Shown: one piece after another, positions 44,799-55,870 of the stretch
Layout of the letters: each line of letters begins with the position of its first letter
How positions within the stretch are numbered: the first letter of the stretch is position 1
Origin: Helianthus annuus
Taxonomy: Eukaryota > Streptophyta > Magnoliopsida > Asterales > Asteraceae
Direction of reading: 5' to 3'
DNA length: 64,000 bases
Assembly (NCBI RefSeq): GCF_002127325.2
Contig: NC_035448.2
Coordinates: 124,105,422 to 124,169,421, forward strand
The notes under the pieces: generated by a model
The model's database searches: none
What the model was told of the DNA's origin: nothing
Seen by the model: only the letters and a program-made list of their open reading frames with translations
Made by a program: the position numbers and the translations under genes

Positions 44799-46491
44799 TG
44801 ATGTGTGTAAAATGCAACATATAAATTACATCAAATGAGGCATAAACTAACCCTTTTTAAGTACTAATGTTGGAAAAAGAGTGTTTTTGTCTTCCTTTTG
44901 TATTTTCAGGATGAAATGAGCTCAAATTCACAAAAGAAGCAAAAAGACAGCTATTTCTAACATAAATACAAGAAAAGGAACAAAAGTGGATTGCCCGAAC
45001 CCTCAACGGTATCCTCCCAAGCAGAGAAGAGAAGTCAGAAGACTGAACACACCCCGTGCTCAGCCAGCACGGGGTCGTGCCCAAGAAGCAGCATAAAAGA
45101 AAAACCTATAGAAGCTTCTATTGCCCACCACGGGGCCGTGTCCAGTGAGCACGGGGGCGTGGCGAAAGTACAGCAGGCACATTAATTGTAATTGCGAATT
45201 ACAATTAATGAAGAGAGAGAGTGTCAGACGGGCACGGGGGCGTGTCCAGCGGACACGGGGCCGTGCCCAGCCTTCTGTTCAGCCTATAAATAGGAGTGCT
45301 TGGTTTCATTTCAACTCATCCCTTGGCACACCACCTCTCTCACACTTCATCCACCACCCACCACCACCATAACACCATCATCCACCACCATCATCCATTG
45401 TCCATCATAGAGTGTGTGAGTCGTCTCGGGATCCAAGATTGATCGTAAGAGTTCTTGACAATCAAGGCCATGTTTGCCTAAGTCTCTTACATCACTTGGT
45501 GAAGACAAGTGTTTAGTATAATACTTTTTATTTTTAATCTTTTGCACTTTTTATTTGGTTTTGTATTAATGACTTTAATAACTAGTTGCTTATGTTGAAG
45601 GTGATCTTTTCTTATCGTTTGTCCATGGTGTCTTGGCATTATTTTACTGTCTATATAAAATAAAAGATTTTCACCATTCATATCTCCACGGTCTATATGG
45701 AGGTATGTTGGCTACCTGGTCGGGGGTTAAGGGAACGGTTTGGTAAGGGTCTTGCACTTGTTCAGCGTTTAGAGGTCCTGCAAGGGACCTGGGTCAAATT
45801 TAGTAGGATCTCCTTCAATGCCCATAGGTATTGGATGGCGGGGATCCAAACTCTTTGACCCCCTCATAAGTTAACTACTATTAATACTATAACCCGGCTA
45901 TTTAGGACTGTATCCCTGCTGACTCAGACTACTTAGCCGAGGGTAACGTCACCGCCAAAGGCGGGGCCTACCACAATTTGCATTAATAACTTAATTCATT
46001 ATCTTCCAATAATCCAACCCTTTAGGATTGTATCCTTGCTGACTCAAACTACTGGGTTGAGGGTAACGTCGCCTTCAAAAGAGGGGCCTACTACAATAAC
46101 TAAGATAATCTCTTAAACAAGTGCAAAAGTGCGAAAATAATCAAAGATTATACTAATACACGAGTCGGATCCAAATGATTCATCTTGTCTATCTGTTTTT
46201 ATTTTATTTTATTTTTCAGCATTTAGTTAGTTTTTATTTTCTTAATTTAAAAAACCTTTTCTAAATTTTTGATTTGATTAGACGTTGAGGATAAACCGGT
46301 ACTAAAAGCTCTTGTGTCCTTGGACGACCTCGGTATCTTACCAATACTATACTACGTCCACGATGGGTGCACTTGCCCATATGTGTGTTTAGTGTTAGTG
46401 AATATCGTGTCTTATAAATTTAAAACTTGGCTAAAAGTGTAAAAAGGGCTTAAAATATACATCTAAATTATATCACACCTAACGCACATCA
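44799..46491 (+). repeat. Element G 3' LTR
   Basis: 1693 bp, near-identical to the 5' LTR with a few substitutions and a short extra CCACCATCA repeat near 45380. TATA box at 45284-45293. Confidence 0.95.
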
Positions 46492-47253
46492 ATGATGTTG
46501 AAGATACTGATCTACCAAAAGTTACCAGTTGGATTCTGGATGAACAAGCAAGAACGGTGAGGGTGAGCTTTCAACACGGGAAGGATTATTCATTTACAAT
46601 GGACGAACTGCTAAACACAGATAGACTACATCTTATCGAACAGCTCTATGATTTAGCACTTTCGAACAATGCTAGATCCAGCTTTGTGAATGCATTTAAG
46701 TATAGGATGAAACAAAGAAGAGACGAGATTATGGCGTTATACGCCAATGAACAAGATGATGATGATGAGTCTGAGAAGAGTGATGAACAAAGCGATGGTT
46801 ACATCTCAGATGTAATACCATCCACAGAAGACTATTAGTTTTTGTTTGATTTCGTCTTAGTTGTACTCTTTTAAATTTCTAATGAATTTAAAAACGCCAT
46901 GAATGCCAAAAAATTTACCTTGATAACCTATATAAACTGTTGAAATCTACAAAAACGCCTAATGAATTTGGGAAACGCCATGGAGGAAGATAACTTATAA
47001 TTACTAAATGATTTTATTCAATTTGGGGCTCGCACATATAACGCCAAAATATTTACTATGCTCCTGATCTAAAAAACAATAAAACGCCGTGTATTTGTTA
47101 AACTCCAAAACAAGGAGACGTGTTATGAGATGCGTTTAAAAAAAGAATATAAAAGGACAAAAAAGCCCCTCCGCCCTTCACTATGTCGCGTGCCACGTGT
47201 TAGGCCAGTATCCGTTCTCACACTTTAGGCGTTTTCTCCTGATCCCGTACCTA

Positions 47254-47690
47254 TATATATAGGAGAAGGATCCATTAGGAACCACCCTTTATTGCGAGAA
47301 ACGCGAGAACCAATGTGAACACAACCAAAAATATCTAAAAATAGCTAAAAAACACACAATTTTTTTTTATATTTTTTATAAAAAAATCGATACTTTTAGT
47401 AGCCAAAAAAATTAAAAAAAATATATTTTGGCTACCAAAAGTAGCGATTTTAATGTAAAAAATATTAAAAAAAAATTGTGTGTTTTTTTGTTTTTTTTAG
47501 GTTTTTTTGTGGGTTTAGTTTTTAGCATTTTAGCTGGGGGGGGGGTGTTTACGTTTTTGGGGAGTGGGGGAGGGGGGTTTAGGTTTTTTTTTTTTTTGAG
47601 GGGGGGGGGTTAGGTTTTTTTAGGTTTCTTTAGCTATTTTAGGTTGTGTTCACATTGGTTCTCGCATGAACCTTACCCTATATATATATT
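47254..47690. mobile_element. MITE 1: foldback element between F1 and F2
   Basis: The left end (aggatccattaggaacc, then gcgagaaccaatgtgaacac) and the inverted right end (gggtaaggttcatgcgagaa) pair over about 60 bp. The interior also folds: acacacaat-T-rich at about 47352 pairs with attgtgtgt at about 47476, so nearly the whole element is one hairpin. G-rich runs near 47530-47610. TA flanks. Confidence 0.7.
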
Positions 47691-48110
47691 TTTTTCTAAA
47701 TTTTTTTCAGCGCTTTTTTTATAAATACAAGTAGAAACATTTTTAACAAAAAAAAATCAAAAACTAAAAATATAAAAAAAATGTTTAAAAAACAGTTATG
47801 TCTTATAGAATTAACTTAACATGTTAAAAATCAATATTTTTTAAAAAATTTTCAGTGCTTTTCTTCATTAAAAGTAGGAGAAACTAGTCGAATAAAAAAA
47901 TTAATTTTTCCAAAAAAAAAATTAGCCTTTTTTTAAGTGTTTTTTTTTAATATTTTTAGTTTTTGATTTTTTTTTATTAAAAATGCTTCTACAAGTATAT
48001 ATAAGGAGATGCGCCGAAAAAGATGTTTGAAAAATTAATTTTTAACATGTTAAGTTAAATTTTTAAGAGTGTTCCCCGGTTCCCCACTTTTTTAGTGTTC
48101 CTTAATGAAC
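47691..48110. mobile_element. MITE 2: AT-rich inverted repeat
   Basis: aagtagaaacatttttaac with tcaaaaactaaaaatat (left) pairs with atatttttagtttttga and aaaaatgcttctac (right, about 47960-47995). A second inner arm pair includes aacatgttaa near 47820 and 48043. Boundaries uncertain. Confidence 0.5.

Positions 48111-48622
<512 letters not shown>

Positions 48623-48673
<51 letters not shown>
48623..48673. repeat. TA microsatellite at left end of F2
   Basis: (TA)n run between MITE 3 and F2. Confidence 0.95.
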
Positions 48674-48677
<4 letters not shown>

Positions 48678-49062
48678 GATTAGGAGAAAACGACCAAAAG
48701 TGTGAGAACGGTGAGAACGCATCCTGGCCCAACACGTGGCGCAAGACATGATAAGGGTGCGAGGGGTTTTTTTGTCTTTTTAGTATTCTTCTCCTTTCCA
48801 AATTTTCGCGTTTGATATGCTGCTTCATTTTTGGCGTGCAAAATAATTTTGGCGTTATCTAGAATCATTAATTACTTGGCGTTTTACTATTTTTCTCATA
48901 TTTCTTCTCGTTGAATTAATTCTTTTTGCGTCAAATAGTTAATTTTTTTGGCGTTATGGCTTTTTCCATGTCATTTTTTTGGCGTTCCGGGACTTTTTGT
49001 TAATAATTCATTACCATAGATTAATATTTTATAAAATTACAATAATACGAAATCAAAATAAA

Positions 49063-49644
49063 CTAATAGTCTTTCGTGGATGGGATTACATCAGAGATGT
49101 ACCCATCGCTTTGTTCATCACTTTCTTCATATTCATCATCATCAAATTTTAGATTGGTGTATAACGCCATTAGCTCGTCTCTTCTTTGCTGCAGCCTATT
49201 CTTGAATATCACTGCATCCTTGGATTTTGGATCATTCGCAGGTGCTAAATCACAGAGTTGTTCAATGATAGATAGCAACCTTGTCTTCAACATTTCCTCC
49301 ATTAGCAATGAATATTGCACCCCGTTTTTATAAGTCACTTCAAGCGTTCCTTCTTCCTCATGCATCACCCAACTGCTAAGTATTGGTAGAGGAGTATCGT
49401 CAATATCATCATCTTCATCATCATCTTCTGCCGGAAATTTTCTCTTCAGTCTTTTTATTACAGTTTGGGTTCTTTCACAATCGTTGGCCATTGGAACCTC
49501 AAGCGCCAGGATATCCCTCTGAACCCCTTCATTCATACTAAGCATGGCTTTGATTGTACTTACCTTCACCCTTCTCCTATCAGAGAACTTTATGATGAAT
49601 CGTTTCTCTTTCTTTTTAAACCTCCATGCAATAACCTTAGCCAT
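49063..49644 (-). CDS. F2 acidic-protein gene, about 193 aa, intact, unknown function
   Basis: Start chosen at MAKVIAWRF (49644), matching the only start available in F1 (MVHVIAWRF); an ATG nine codons earlier is less likely. The N-terminal 60 residues are basic (KKKEKRFIIKFSDRRRVKV, then a helix-like TIKAMLSMNEGVQRDILAL). Then come KRLKRKF and an Asp/Glu run, a middle SSWVMHEEEGTLEV segment, a Leu-rich helix (LKTRLLSIIEQLCDLA), NRLQQRRDELMALY, and an acidic tail ending SDEQSDGYISDVIPSTKDY. The tail is almost identical in F1. A nucleic-acid-binding, nuclear protein is plausible but only inferred. No DDE transposase signature is seen. Confidence 0.65.
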   Translation of the reverse strand: MAKVIAWRFKKKEKRFIIKFSDRRRVKVSTIKAMLSMNEGVQRDILALEVPMANDCERTQTVIKRLKRKFPAEDDDEDDDIDDTPLPILSSWVMHEEEGTLEVTYKNGVQYSLLMEEMLKTRLLSIIEQLCDLAPANDPKSKDAVIFKNRLQQRRDELMALYTNLKFDDDEYEESDEQSDGYISDVIPSTKDY

Positions 49645-50239
49645 TTTTAAAATTTTTGGCATTTTGGACAATATATGGCGTTTTTAGTCAATGTTTTTGG
49701 CGTGTTTGAGCTTGTGTTCTCATGGTCTTCTTTTATATTGACTTTTTTTTCCCGCGCATGACAGGTAATTATGGCGTTTTGAAAAAGATAAATAAATTCA
49801 ATTCCCCAAGTATTTGGCTTTCAATATAATAAATGTTAGTAATTATGTTTTCCGTCGTTTCATTTTACTGTTTTTGCAGTTACCGTGTTTTGTTTTCAGA
49901 CTCAATTGTTTTTATGGTGTAACACGTCTAATCTTTGACGGCTGTAGTTATGACATTTTGTTTTCCAATGGCGTTTAGATAACCATGGGAATTTTTTGTT
50001 TTATTTTCTTTTGCACAATGTTTTAAGCTTTTTTTTATATAATAGTACTTGTTCAAAGTAATTTTATTATAGTTTGGTAGTTTATTGGGGGCGTTTTTAT
50101 GGCATGGTGGCGTTTTACAAGCGTTTGCTCATTTTGGCGTTTTATTATATTTTCATTATAGTATTAATGTACTTTTGTTGTTTATTAGCCGAAATTACAA
50201 AACAAACAACAGATAAAGAAAATTAAAAAAAACATATAG

Positions 50240-50671
50240 AAGCCTTATGATCTAAATCTTTAGTGTCATCAGTCTCGTTTTTTTTCTTTTGAAACTACAA
50301 GAACTGTCACAAATAAATGGCGTTTTGGGTTTGGCGTGGTTTATTTTCTTTGTTCATGTGTTAAAGTGTCTTTGTGGATGTTGGAGACATAGATCGACCT
50401 TGAGTGGGTGGATGCTATCTGCCTGTCGTCTTCATTATAATCATTGAGGCCAAAGTAGCATTTACGCTTACGCTGGGATAGGTCTCTTCTAATCATCCAA
50501 ACCTTCTTCAAGAACAAAGATGACAGAATGACATATGGGTGTCATTAGTCCATCTTTTTTTGAATTTTGTTCATCTCATGCAGCAAAATCTTACTACACT
50601 CACGTAACAAATCATTCAGCGAAACTTTCATGCAGAACATTACTGAGAATTAAATAAAAGATGTTTGCCAT
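50240..50671 (-). pseudogene. F2 small ORF (unknown), degenerate
   Basis: Begins MANIFYLILSNVLHESFAE and stops; downstream pieces (ILLHEM equivalent, KKMD) match the two F1 copies in DNA. A TATA-like tcatataaatag lies on the minus strand near 50775. Confidence 0.45.
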
Positions 50672-51187
50672 CGTTGTATTTTTTGGCGTTTTACATTGAG
50701 TTGTATTTTTTTAGGAACCACTTTGTTTTTTATGTGTTTTTTGGTGTGATAAACGGAAGGTGGTGAGACGTATCTATTTATATGATTTTTTTGCCGCGTA
50801 GTTTAGGCGGGATATTATTTTTATAACAAAATATGTAATTAACATTTATCCGGATGTAAGGTTTGGCGTTATATATTATGGCGTTACACATTTTGTGGCG
50901 TTTTGTTGCCTGAGAGCTTAAATAAAAAAACAGAAAAAAAGTACGCAGTGATAAAATTGGTGTTTTGTATTTATTTGGCGTTTTATATTTCAACGGCGTT
51001 TTATGTGAAAAAATGATGTTTTACCTTTTTTACCCTTAATGAAGCGCGTCCACGTAATTAGATTGATGTTATTTACGAAAACGCCACCGCGCCAATCTAG
51101 TCTATAGATTGTTTTGATCGGATGATCCATAAGCGTTCTCACCGTTCTCACACTTTCTACCGTTTTCTCTAAATCCTGACCCTATAT

Positions 51188-51402
51188 ATGGGGTTCTAGA
51201 GTGAACACTAGTGTATTTGCGAATTGAGTGAACAAATCCTAGCCATTGATCTACACATGTGTATTGCCAAGATCTCATCATCATATCGTAAAATACACTA
51301 GTATATTTCAACATTAAATCCTGGCCATTGATCTACACACGTGTATGGCCAGGATTAGTTCACTTAGTTCGCAAGCTACACTAGTGTTCACTCTTGAACC
51401 TA
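51188..51402. mobile_element. MITE 4, about 215 bp
   Basis: Ends pair over about 55 bp: left ggttctagagtgaacactag and inverted right ggttcaagagtgaacactag. A second arm pair, ccattgatctacacatgtg, recurs inside. It abuts the F2 end and a TA run at 51403-51436. Confidence 0.85.
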
Positions 51403-51404
51403 AT

Positions 51405-51436
<32 letters not shown>

Positions 51437-51441
<5 letters not shown>

Positions 51442-51868
51442 TTTAGAGTTCGGTGATTGAAATCATAGTAAATTAGGAATCGAAGGTTCCGTTTCATATA
51501 TACTTAATAGTTGTATTATTATTTTTCACTATAATTAAATAATTATTCTAGATCGGGCATATGATTCTATCAAACTGTAAGTGTTTTTAGACGCATAGCT
51601 ACAATGGTAAGCGTACTGTTATAATTGGTTTAAACCTATCATTTATCGCACATTACATCAATACATCAACGTGTAGAAAGAACACAATTTTTTAAATATA
51701 ACAATTTTGTATTCCATTCAAAGATAATTTAGTTATCCATTTTACGGTATAATTCACAAATTATTCAACACGTGCAATATACGAGATCTTTTTAAAATAT
51801 ATGTTTTTATTATTTATTATATAAATTACATTTATGCAACCCGTATATTACACGGGGTTTTAACCTAG
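51437..51868. other. AT-rich segment with Helitron-like 3' terminus
   Basis: It ends ccgtatattacacgggg, ttttaac, CTAG (51865-51868) followed by T. A short hairpin about ten bases before CTAG and insertion before T are Helitron traits. I cannot find a convincing 5' TC end or any Rep/helicase sequence. Confidence 0.35.
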
Positions 51869-52159
51869 TATATTTATGTAGAAAATCATAAGTAATTAGG
51901 TATTGAGCTAGCTTCTAGAAAACCAAATCATAACGAAAAAAAAAACTAACCGAAAATTAACCATAAGTGACAAAATCGATCGGTTATGGTAAATTGTATC
52001 TGATTAACTAACCATTCAATTATGATTATGGGGCTGTTTGGTAGCCTCTGAATGGTCGTTAAGAGGTAGCCTCTTAATGGAACCATTAAGAATTTTACCA
52101 ATGAGAAGGTAGAAGAATGTGACATGTGATGATTTACCATTCAGAGGTTACCTCTTAAC

Positions 52160-54660
52160 TGTAACACCTCGTGTTACGAAAGTCAAAGTCAAAGTCAATA
52201 TTGAAGTCAAAGGAAGAAAAGATTGCTAATTGCGGTCTGTCACTCCTTGCTTAATTACTGATTTGACTTCTTTGACTTGTAATCGAATCTTTTATTTTGT
52301 TTACCTTAGTTGTATTATGTGGAGTATCTGTGAATAATCGAGGTTTTATCGCTTTATCACTAATCGCATCGCAATCGCATTCGCAACTCGAATCATGTGT
52401 TCTGGATATTGTTTTACGTGTGTGTGCTATTTACATGTTACTTGTGCATGTTTAATTGTGTGATATTTTGTGTGGTGATTAATCGAAACGCAATTGCAAT
52501 TCTATCGCAACGCAATCGAATCGCAAAATGCTAAACGCAAGTTATTTATCATGATTGTATGTTAGATATAGCGAGGGTTGGTTAAGTTATTTGTAATACT
52601 ACCGCATCGCATGATCTTTCAAACGCATCGCAACGCTCAACACGCGAATCAAAACGTCGAAACGCAACTCGTCGGAGCCACTCGATCGAGTGACCACTCG
52701 ATCGAATGGCTATCCGATCGCATCCGATCGGATGTAAATCCGATCGGGGAGCATCCTATTCGACACTTACCCCGTTTCCCTTTTTGGCAACTTATAAATA
52801 CCCACCTGTCACATCATTTGTGATATGACAGCTCCCTCACTCGACCAGCAGCACTCAAGACCTTCTTTCTCTCGATTTCTCGCGATTCTTGTAAGTTTTT
52901 AACCTCAATCTTGTACTTCTATGATCTACACGCACATCTTCATCATCTTCTCTTTTGAATCTTAACTTTTAACCATGAAATCAGTGGAATTGAGGTGTTC
53001 AAGGGTGATGTTATTATAGAGTTCTTATAAACTTCAAGTTTTGACCTCATTCCACCAAGAATAACTCAGATCTGAAGGATTCCCACATGATAAAACGTGG
53101 TTTTCACATAAATCTAAACATTTCCTTGGTTAAAAGGATTGAAAGATGGTTTTCTAACTTTCTTTCAACTCTTTTACACTCAATACACTCAAAACCAATA
53201 GAATCGGAGCTCGTTCTGATCTTCTACTCATTCCTAGTGAAGTGTTGGTCTGAGATCTGGTTTCTATCAAAGAGACAAACGATTTCGGATTAAACATGAA
53301 CAAACTGTCATGAACCAGTTAACTGGTCGAGTTTGGGTGATTCCTGTTCGATCGGGTGACTTGGGTCTTGGTGGAGTTTCTGTTGTTTAGTACGTTGTCA
53401 AACCGTCTCGAACAAACCGTAAACTTTCAAAATAATCAAGTTCAAGACGATCAGGTTCGTTGGGACGTATTATCGTCCGATCGGATTGCCATCCGATCGA
53501 ACTGCAATCCGATCGGATTGCACTTAAGGTTCAACACTTAACAATTTTCAACATGTTCAATGTATAGTCAGTTTCTAACGGATTGCCACCCAATCGAGTG
53601 ACAATCCTGCTGTGAACTTGTTCTCTGAGAATTACCTCGCCGAATGGAACGCCATCCGATCGAACTGTCGTTCGATCGAATGACCTGAAAGGTAGAGATA
53701 CTTCTCTATTTTCAAAATGCTACAACGAAAACTTCAAAGCCATCATACACAAACACATCCTTACCAAACGAATGTCAATCCGACCGAATGGCCATCCGAT
53801 CGGATTACCATCCGACACTTGATCACTTTACACCATTTATCATGCCGTTCTTCGCTTATGCTATCGTTAACTGTTCAGGCTAATCTCTCAGCGCTCCCTT
53901 CAATCCAAGACAGTGTTTATTAACTTAAACGCTATCTGTGAGTATACTCGATCCGTTTTTGCTTCACGCACTTTTGGGTGTTACATACGTTACTTATTCA
54001 AATCACAATCGACACACAACGTAAAAACTATCTATACGCTGATCGTTATTGCATGTTACGTGTTCTTCAATGAATGCTTGTATGTTATGTTAACACAGTG
54101 ATTGTTGCCTGACACCTTAGAAACGATAGTACTATAGTTTGGACTCAGCACCTGTCATGGACAGGGGTTGTTAAGGGCTTTACTTCACGTGTCCAAGTGG
54201 GGATATGTGTTGCGCATTCTACAACTCGCAGTCACGTCTGTGCATATTTCTCTGTCGATAACCTACTAGCTTTCACTTTGTTACATGATACATGATGGTT
54301 ATGCGTTAACGATTTCGAACTCTATTATACTATTAAACTTGTATGCTCACCTTTACACTATGTGTATTGACTTTATTTTAACGTATGTGACAGGTGATTG
54401 AGATGCTAGGATGTTGCTTGCTTACATGGAAACGAGTAGGAGAGTCTAGAAACAAAGACAATTTATTTATTTAAATCTGAGTTGTCGGAACATGTTTTGT
54501 TTTGAGATATCTATGTCTATAATAATTGGTTACTTGATGGGTTATGGTATGGGACATAATATTAACTATCCGGTAATTTAGTTGTTATGGAATTTCTCTT
54601 GACAATCTGTTTTGCTTAGTGTCGCGCCCCGATGTTTCTGTCATCGGTTGGGGTGTGACA
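52160..54660 (+). repeat. Solo LTR I, 2501 bp
   Basis: Starts tgtaacacctcg, ends ggggtgtgaca, with a perfect TSD ttaac (52155-52159 and 54661-54665). There is no internal primer site, polypurine tract or second LTR copy, so it is what remains after LTR-LTR recombination. TATA box cttataaata at 52791-52800. LTR style is that of chromovirus-type gypsy elements. Confidence 0.88.
52683..53815 (+). repeat. CCGATCGG palindrome clusters in LTR I
   Basis: cgatcg at 52683, 52699, 52715, 52725 and 52741 (mostly 16 bp apart), just before the TATA box. Further clusters at 53478, 53494 and 53510 (16 bp apart), 53640-53690 and 53775-53815, often as atccgatcgga or tcgatcgaatg. Confidence 0.8.
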
Positions 54661-54760
54661 TTAACCATTCAGACTTGAGGTTACCTTTTATTTATTCAGA
54701 TGTTTTAAACCATTAAGAGGTAGTATCTGAATGGTCATTAAGAGGCTACCAAACAGCCCC

Positions 54761-55870
54761 TACATTTAATATGTCTTTGTTAACCGACTTCAACCAAACA
54801 AACCTTGAATGGTTTTGTTTTTCTAGCTTTTATATCTTTATTTCCAACTTTTATGTCTCTATTTCCAATTTCAAAGCTTTAATTCATGTTGCAACTTTGC
54901 TATGTAAAACACCTTTTTATTAGTTTTATTATATTCCGTTTTTTAACGGCAAACAACGACGTGCTAACCACCGTGATACCAGGCGATGTGGCCAAGGTCG
55001 ACAACTCGATCGCCGCCATTCCCTTGGCTCTCCCAGATACACGGAAACCCGACCTCCACCTGCCTAAAGACACGACAGTGGAATAATCAGTAAAACTTCA
55101 CCTCTCATCCAAGACGAACCAACACCACTCGTATTCGCCAATCATCTGGATGCCGCAGAAAATAATTGAGAGATTGGCAGTCGAACCTGAGTCATAAGAA
55201 ACACCAAGGGGGTGTTTGTTTTTTCTTCAAACAACTTCAAGGGAGCTGATGTCTGCAGGCGCGTAGACGTTACCCTTGAAGACTGTTTGTTTTTTTTAAC
55301 AGATCTGAAAATGACTTTTTCAGCTTAAAAAAAGCTATGACACCCTTTCTTCAAACATCTTCACAAAAAACTCTCCTCTCTTATCTTCACAAAAAGCCCT
55401 CCTCCCTCAAAACTGGACCACCACCACTGCTGTAAGGTCGACGGCGGCGCCCGTCGCCGCAGTTGGCTGACACCACCGTCGCAACTGCCATCAACCTTCA
55501 ACCTCATCATCATCATCATCGATCATTCTCATCGTGTCATCATCATCATCATCGTGTCATCATCATCGTCGGTCGGCCGGAGAACCTCACCGGCTCCGTC
55601 GTGAAGCGTTTTGGTAACCGTTTTGTATGGAGAATCGGATGTGGTTAGACAATTACGAGTTCCGAGCGAGTTCGTGTGGGCTGACTCGGTCAATGGAATG
55701 GAGAATCGACTCTTTGACTTGATAAAGTTGAAGAAAATGTGGTAAAGGAGGTTGATGATGTGGTAAAGCAAGCGGTGGTTGTGACAACTGTGCTCTGTAA
55801 ACGATGTATGATGTAAAATAATATCAATTATCAATGAAATAATGTGTTTTGGTGTTAATATTTGTGTATT
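54761..55870. other. Unassigned AT-rich region with CAT repeats
   Basis: No recognised gene. A 66-codon frame at 54886-55086 has no family resemblance. caaacaacttcaaggg (about 55224) pairs with cccttgaagactgtttg (about 55275). (CAT)n repeats at 55502-55568. The interval 55430-55660 is GC-richer than its surroundings and could be a captured gene piece, unproven. Confidence 0.5.

Larger units (their letters stand above)
34673..46491 (+). mobile_element. Element G: Athila-type Ty3/gypsy element, full length, inserted in F1
   Basis: LTRs start tgatgtgtg and end acgcacatca, with a perfect TSD atgat at 34668-34672 and 46492-46496. The primer-binding site matches tRNA-Asp. Protease, RT, RNase H, integrase and a downstream ORF of the ATHILA ORF-1 type are in order. 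The usual gag capsid domain is not seen, the protease active site is lost, and pol has stops and frameshifts. The long, nearly identical LTRs indicate a recent insertion of an element that was already defective and mobilised in trans. Confidence 0.95.
34425..46838 (+). pseudogene. F1 acidic-protein gene, broken by a frameshift and by element G
   Basis: Two exon-like pieces, 34425-34672 and 46497-46838, correspond to one gene in F2. The N-terminal part (VIAWRFERSEGLFVIKFSDR) is close to F2. A one-base loss near 34575 shifts the frame; past it another frame matches F2 again (DCERNQRVIKRLERKF). G is inserted in a GAT repeat coding for an Asp run. After G the frame runs to the stop at 46836 and ends SDEQSDGYISDVIPSTEDY, nearly identical to F2. 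Both breaks make it a pseudogene. Confidence 0.75.
31884..47253 (+). mobile_element. Element F1: inverted-repeat-ended DNA transposon-like element, interrupted by G
   Basis: The left end (X, tatagggtcaggattt onward) and right end (Y, ending gatcccgtacctatata) share an imperfect terminal inverted repeat of roughly 40 bp: ggatt-ag-aaaacg, then aaagtgtgagaac. The X end also matches the inverted right end of F2 for about 170 bp, and the Y end matches the inverted left end of F2. Without G it is about 3.5 kb. It carries two copies of a small degenerate ORF and one frameshifted acidic-protein gene, with AACGCC motifs throughout. No transposase recognised, so superfamily is open. Flanks are TA repeats. 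Confidence 0.7.
48674..51187 (-). mobile_element. Element F2: second copy of the F family, inverted relative to F1
   Basis: The plus-strand left end (caggattaggagaaaacg) is the Y end; the right end (ctaaatcctgaccctata) is the X end. X end similarity to F1 left spans about 170 bp, including gcgcggtggcgttttcg. About 2.5 kb: one degenerate small ORF, one intact acidic-protein gene, and about twenty GGCGTT motifs in constant orientation. It lacks the internal duplication of F1. Confidence 0.72.
52030..54760. mobile_element. MITE 5 (GGGGCTGTTTGG ends), split by solo LTR I
   Basis: The left arm (ggggctgtttggtagcctct) at 52030 and inverted right arm ending at 54760 match; inner parts (ctgaatggt, aagaggtagcctctt) are also repeated. 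MITE parts are 52030-52159 and 54666-54760, about 225 bp together. Ends suggest PIF/Harbinger or hAT type; no clean target duplication, so type is open. Confidence 0.75.

Noticed and set aside
54886..55086. Small host gene (66 codons)
   Set aside because: No family resemblance, no splice or promoter context, and short enough to be chance.
55463..55648. His-rich ORF
   Set aside because: It is a translation of CAT microsatellite DNA.
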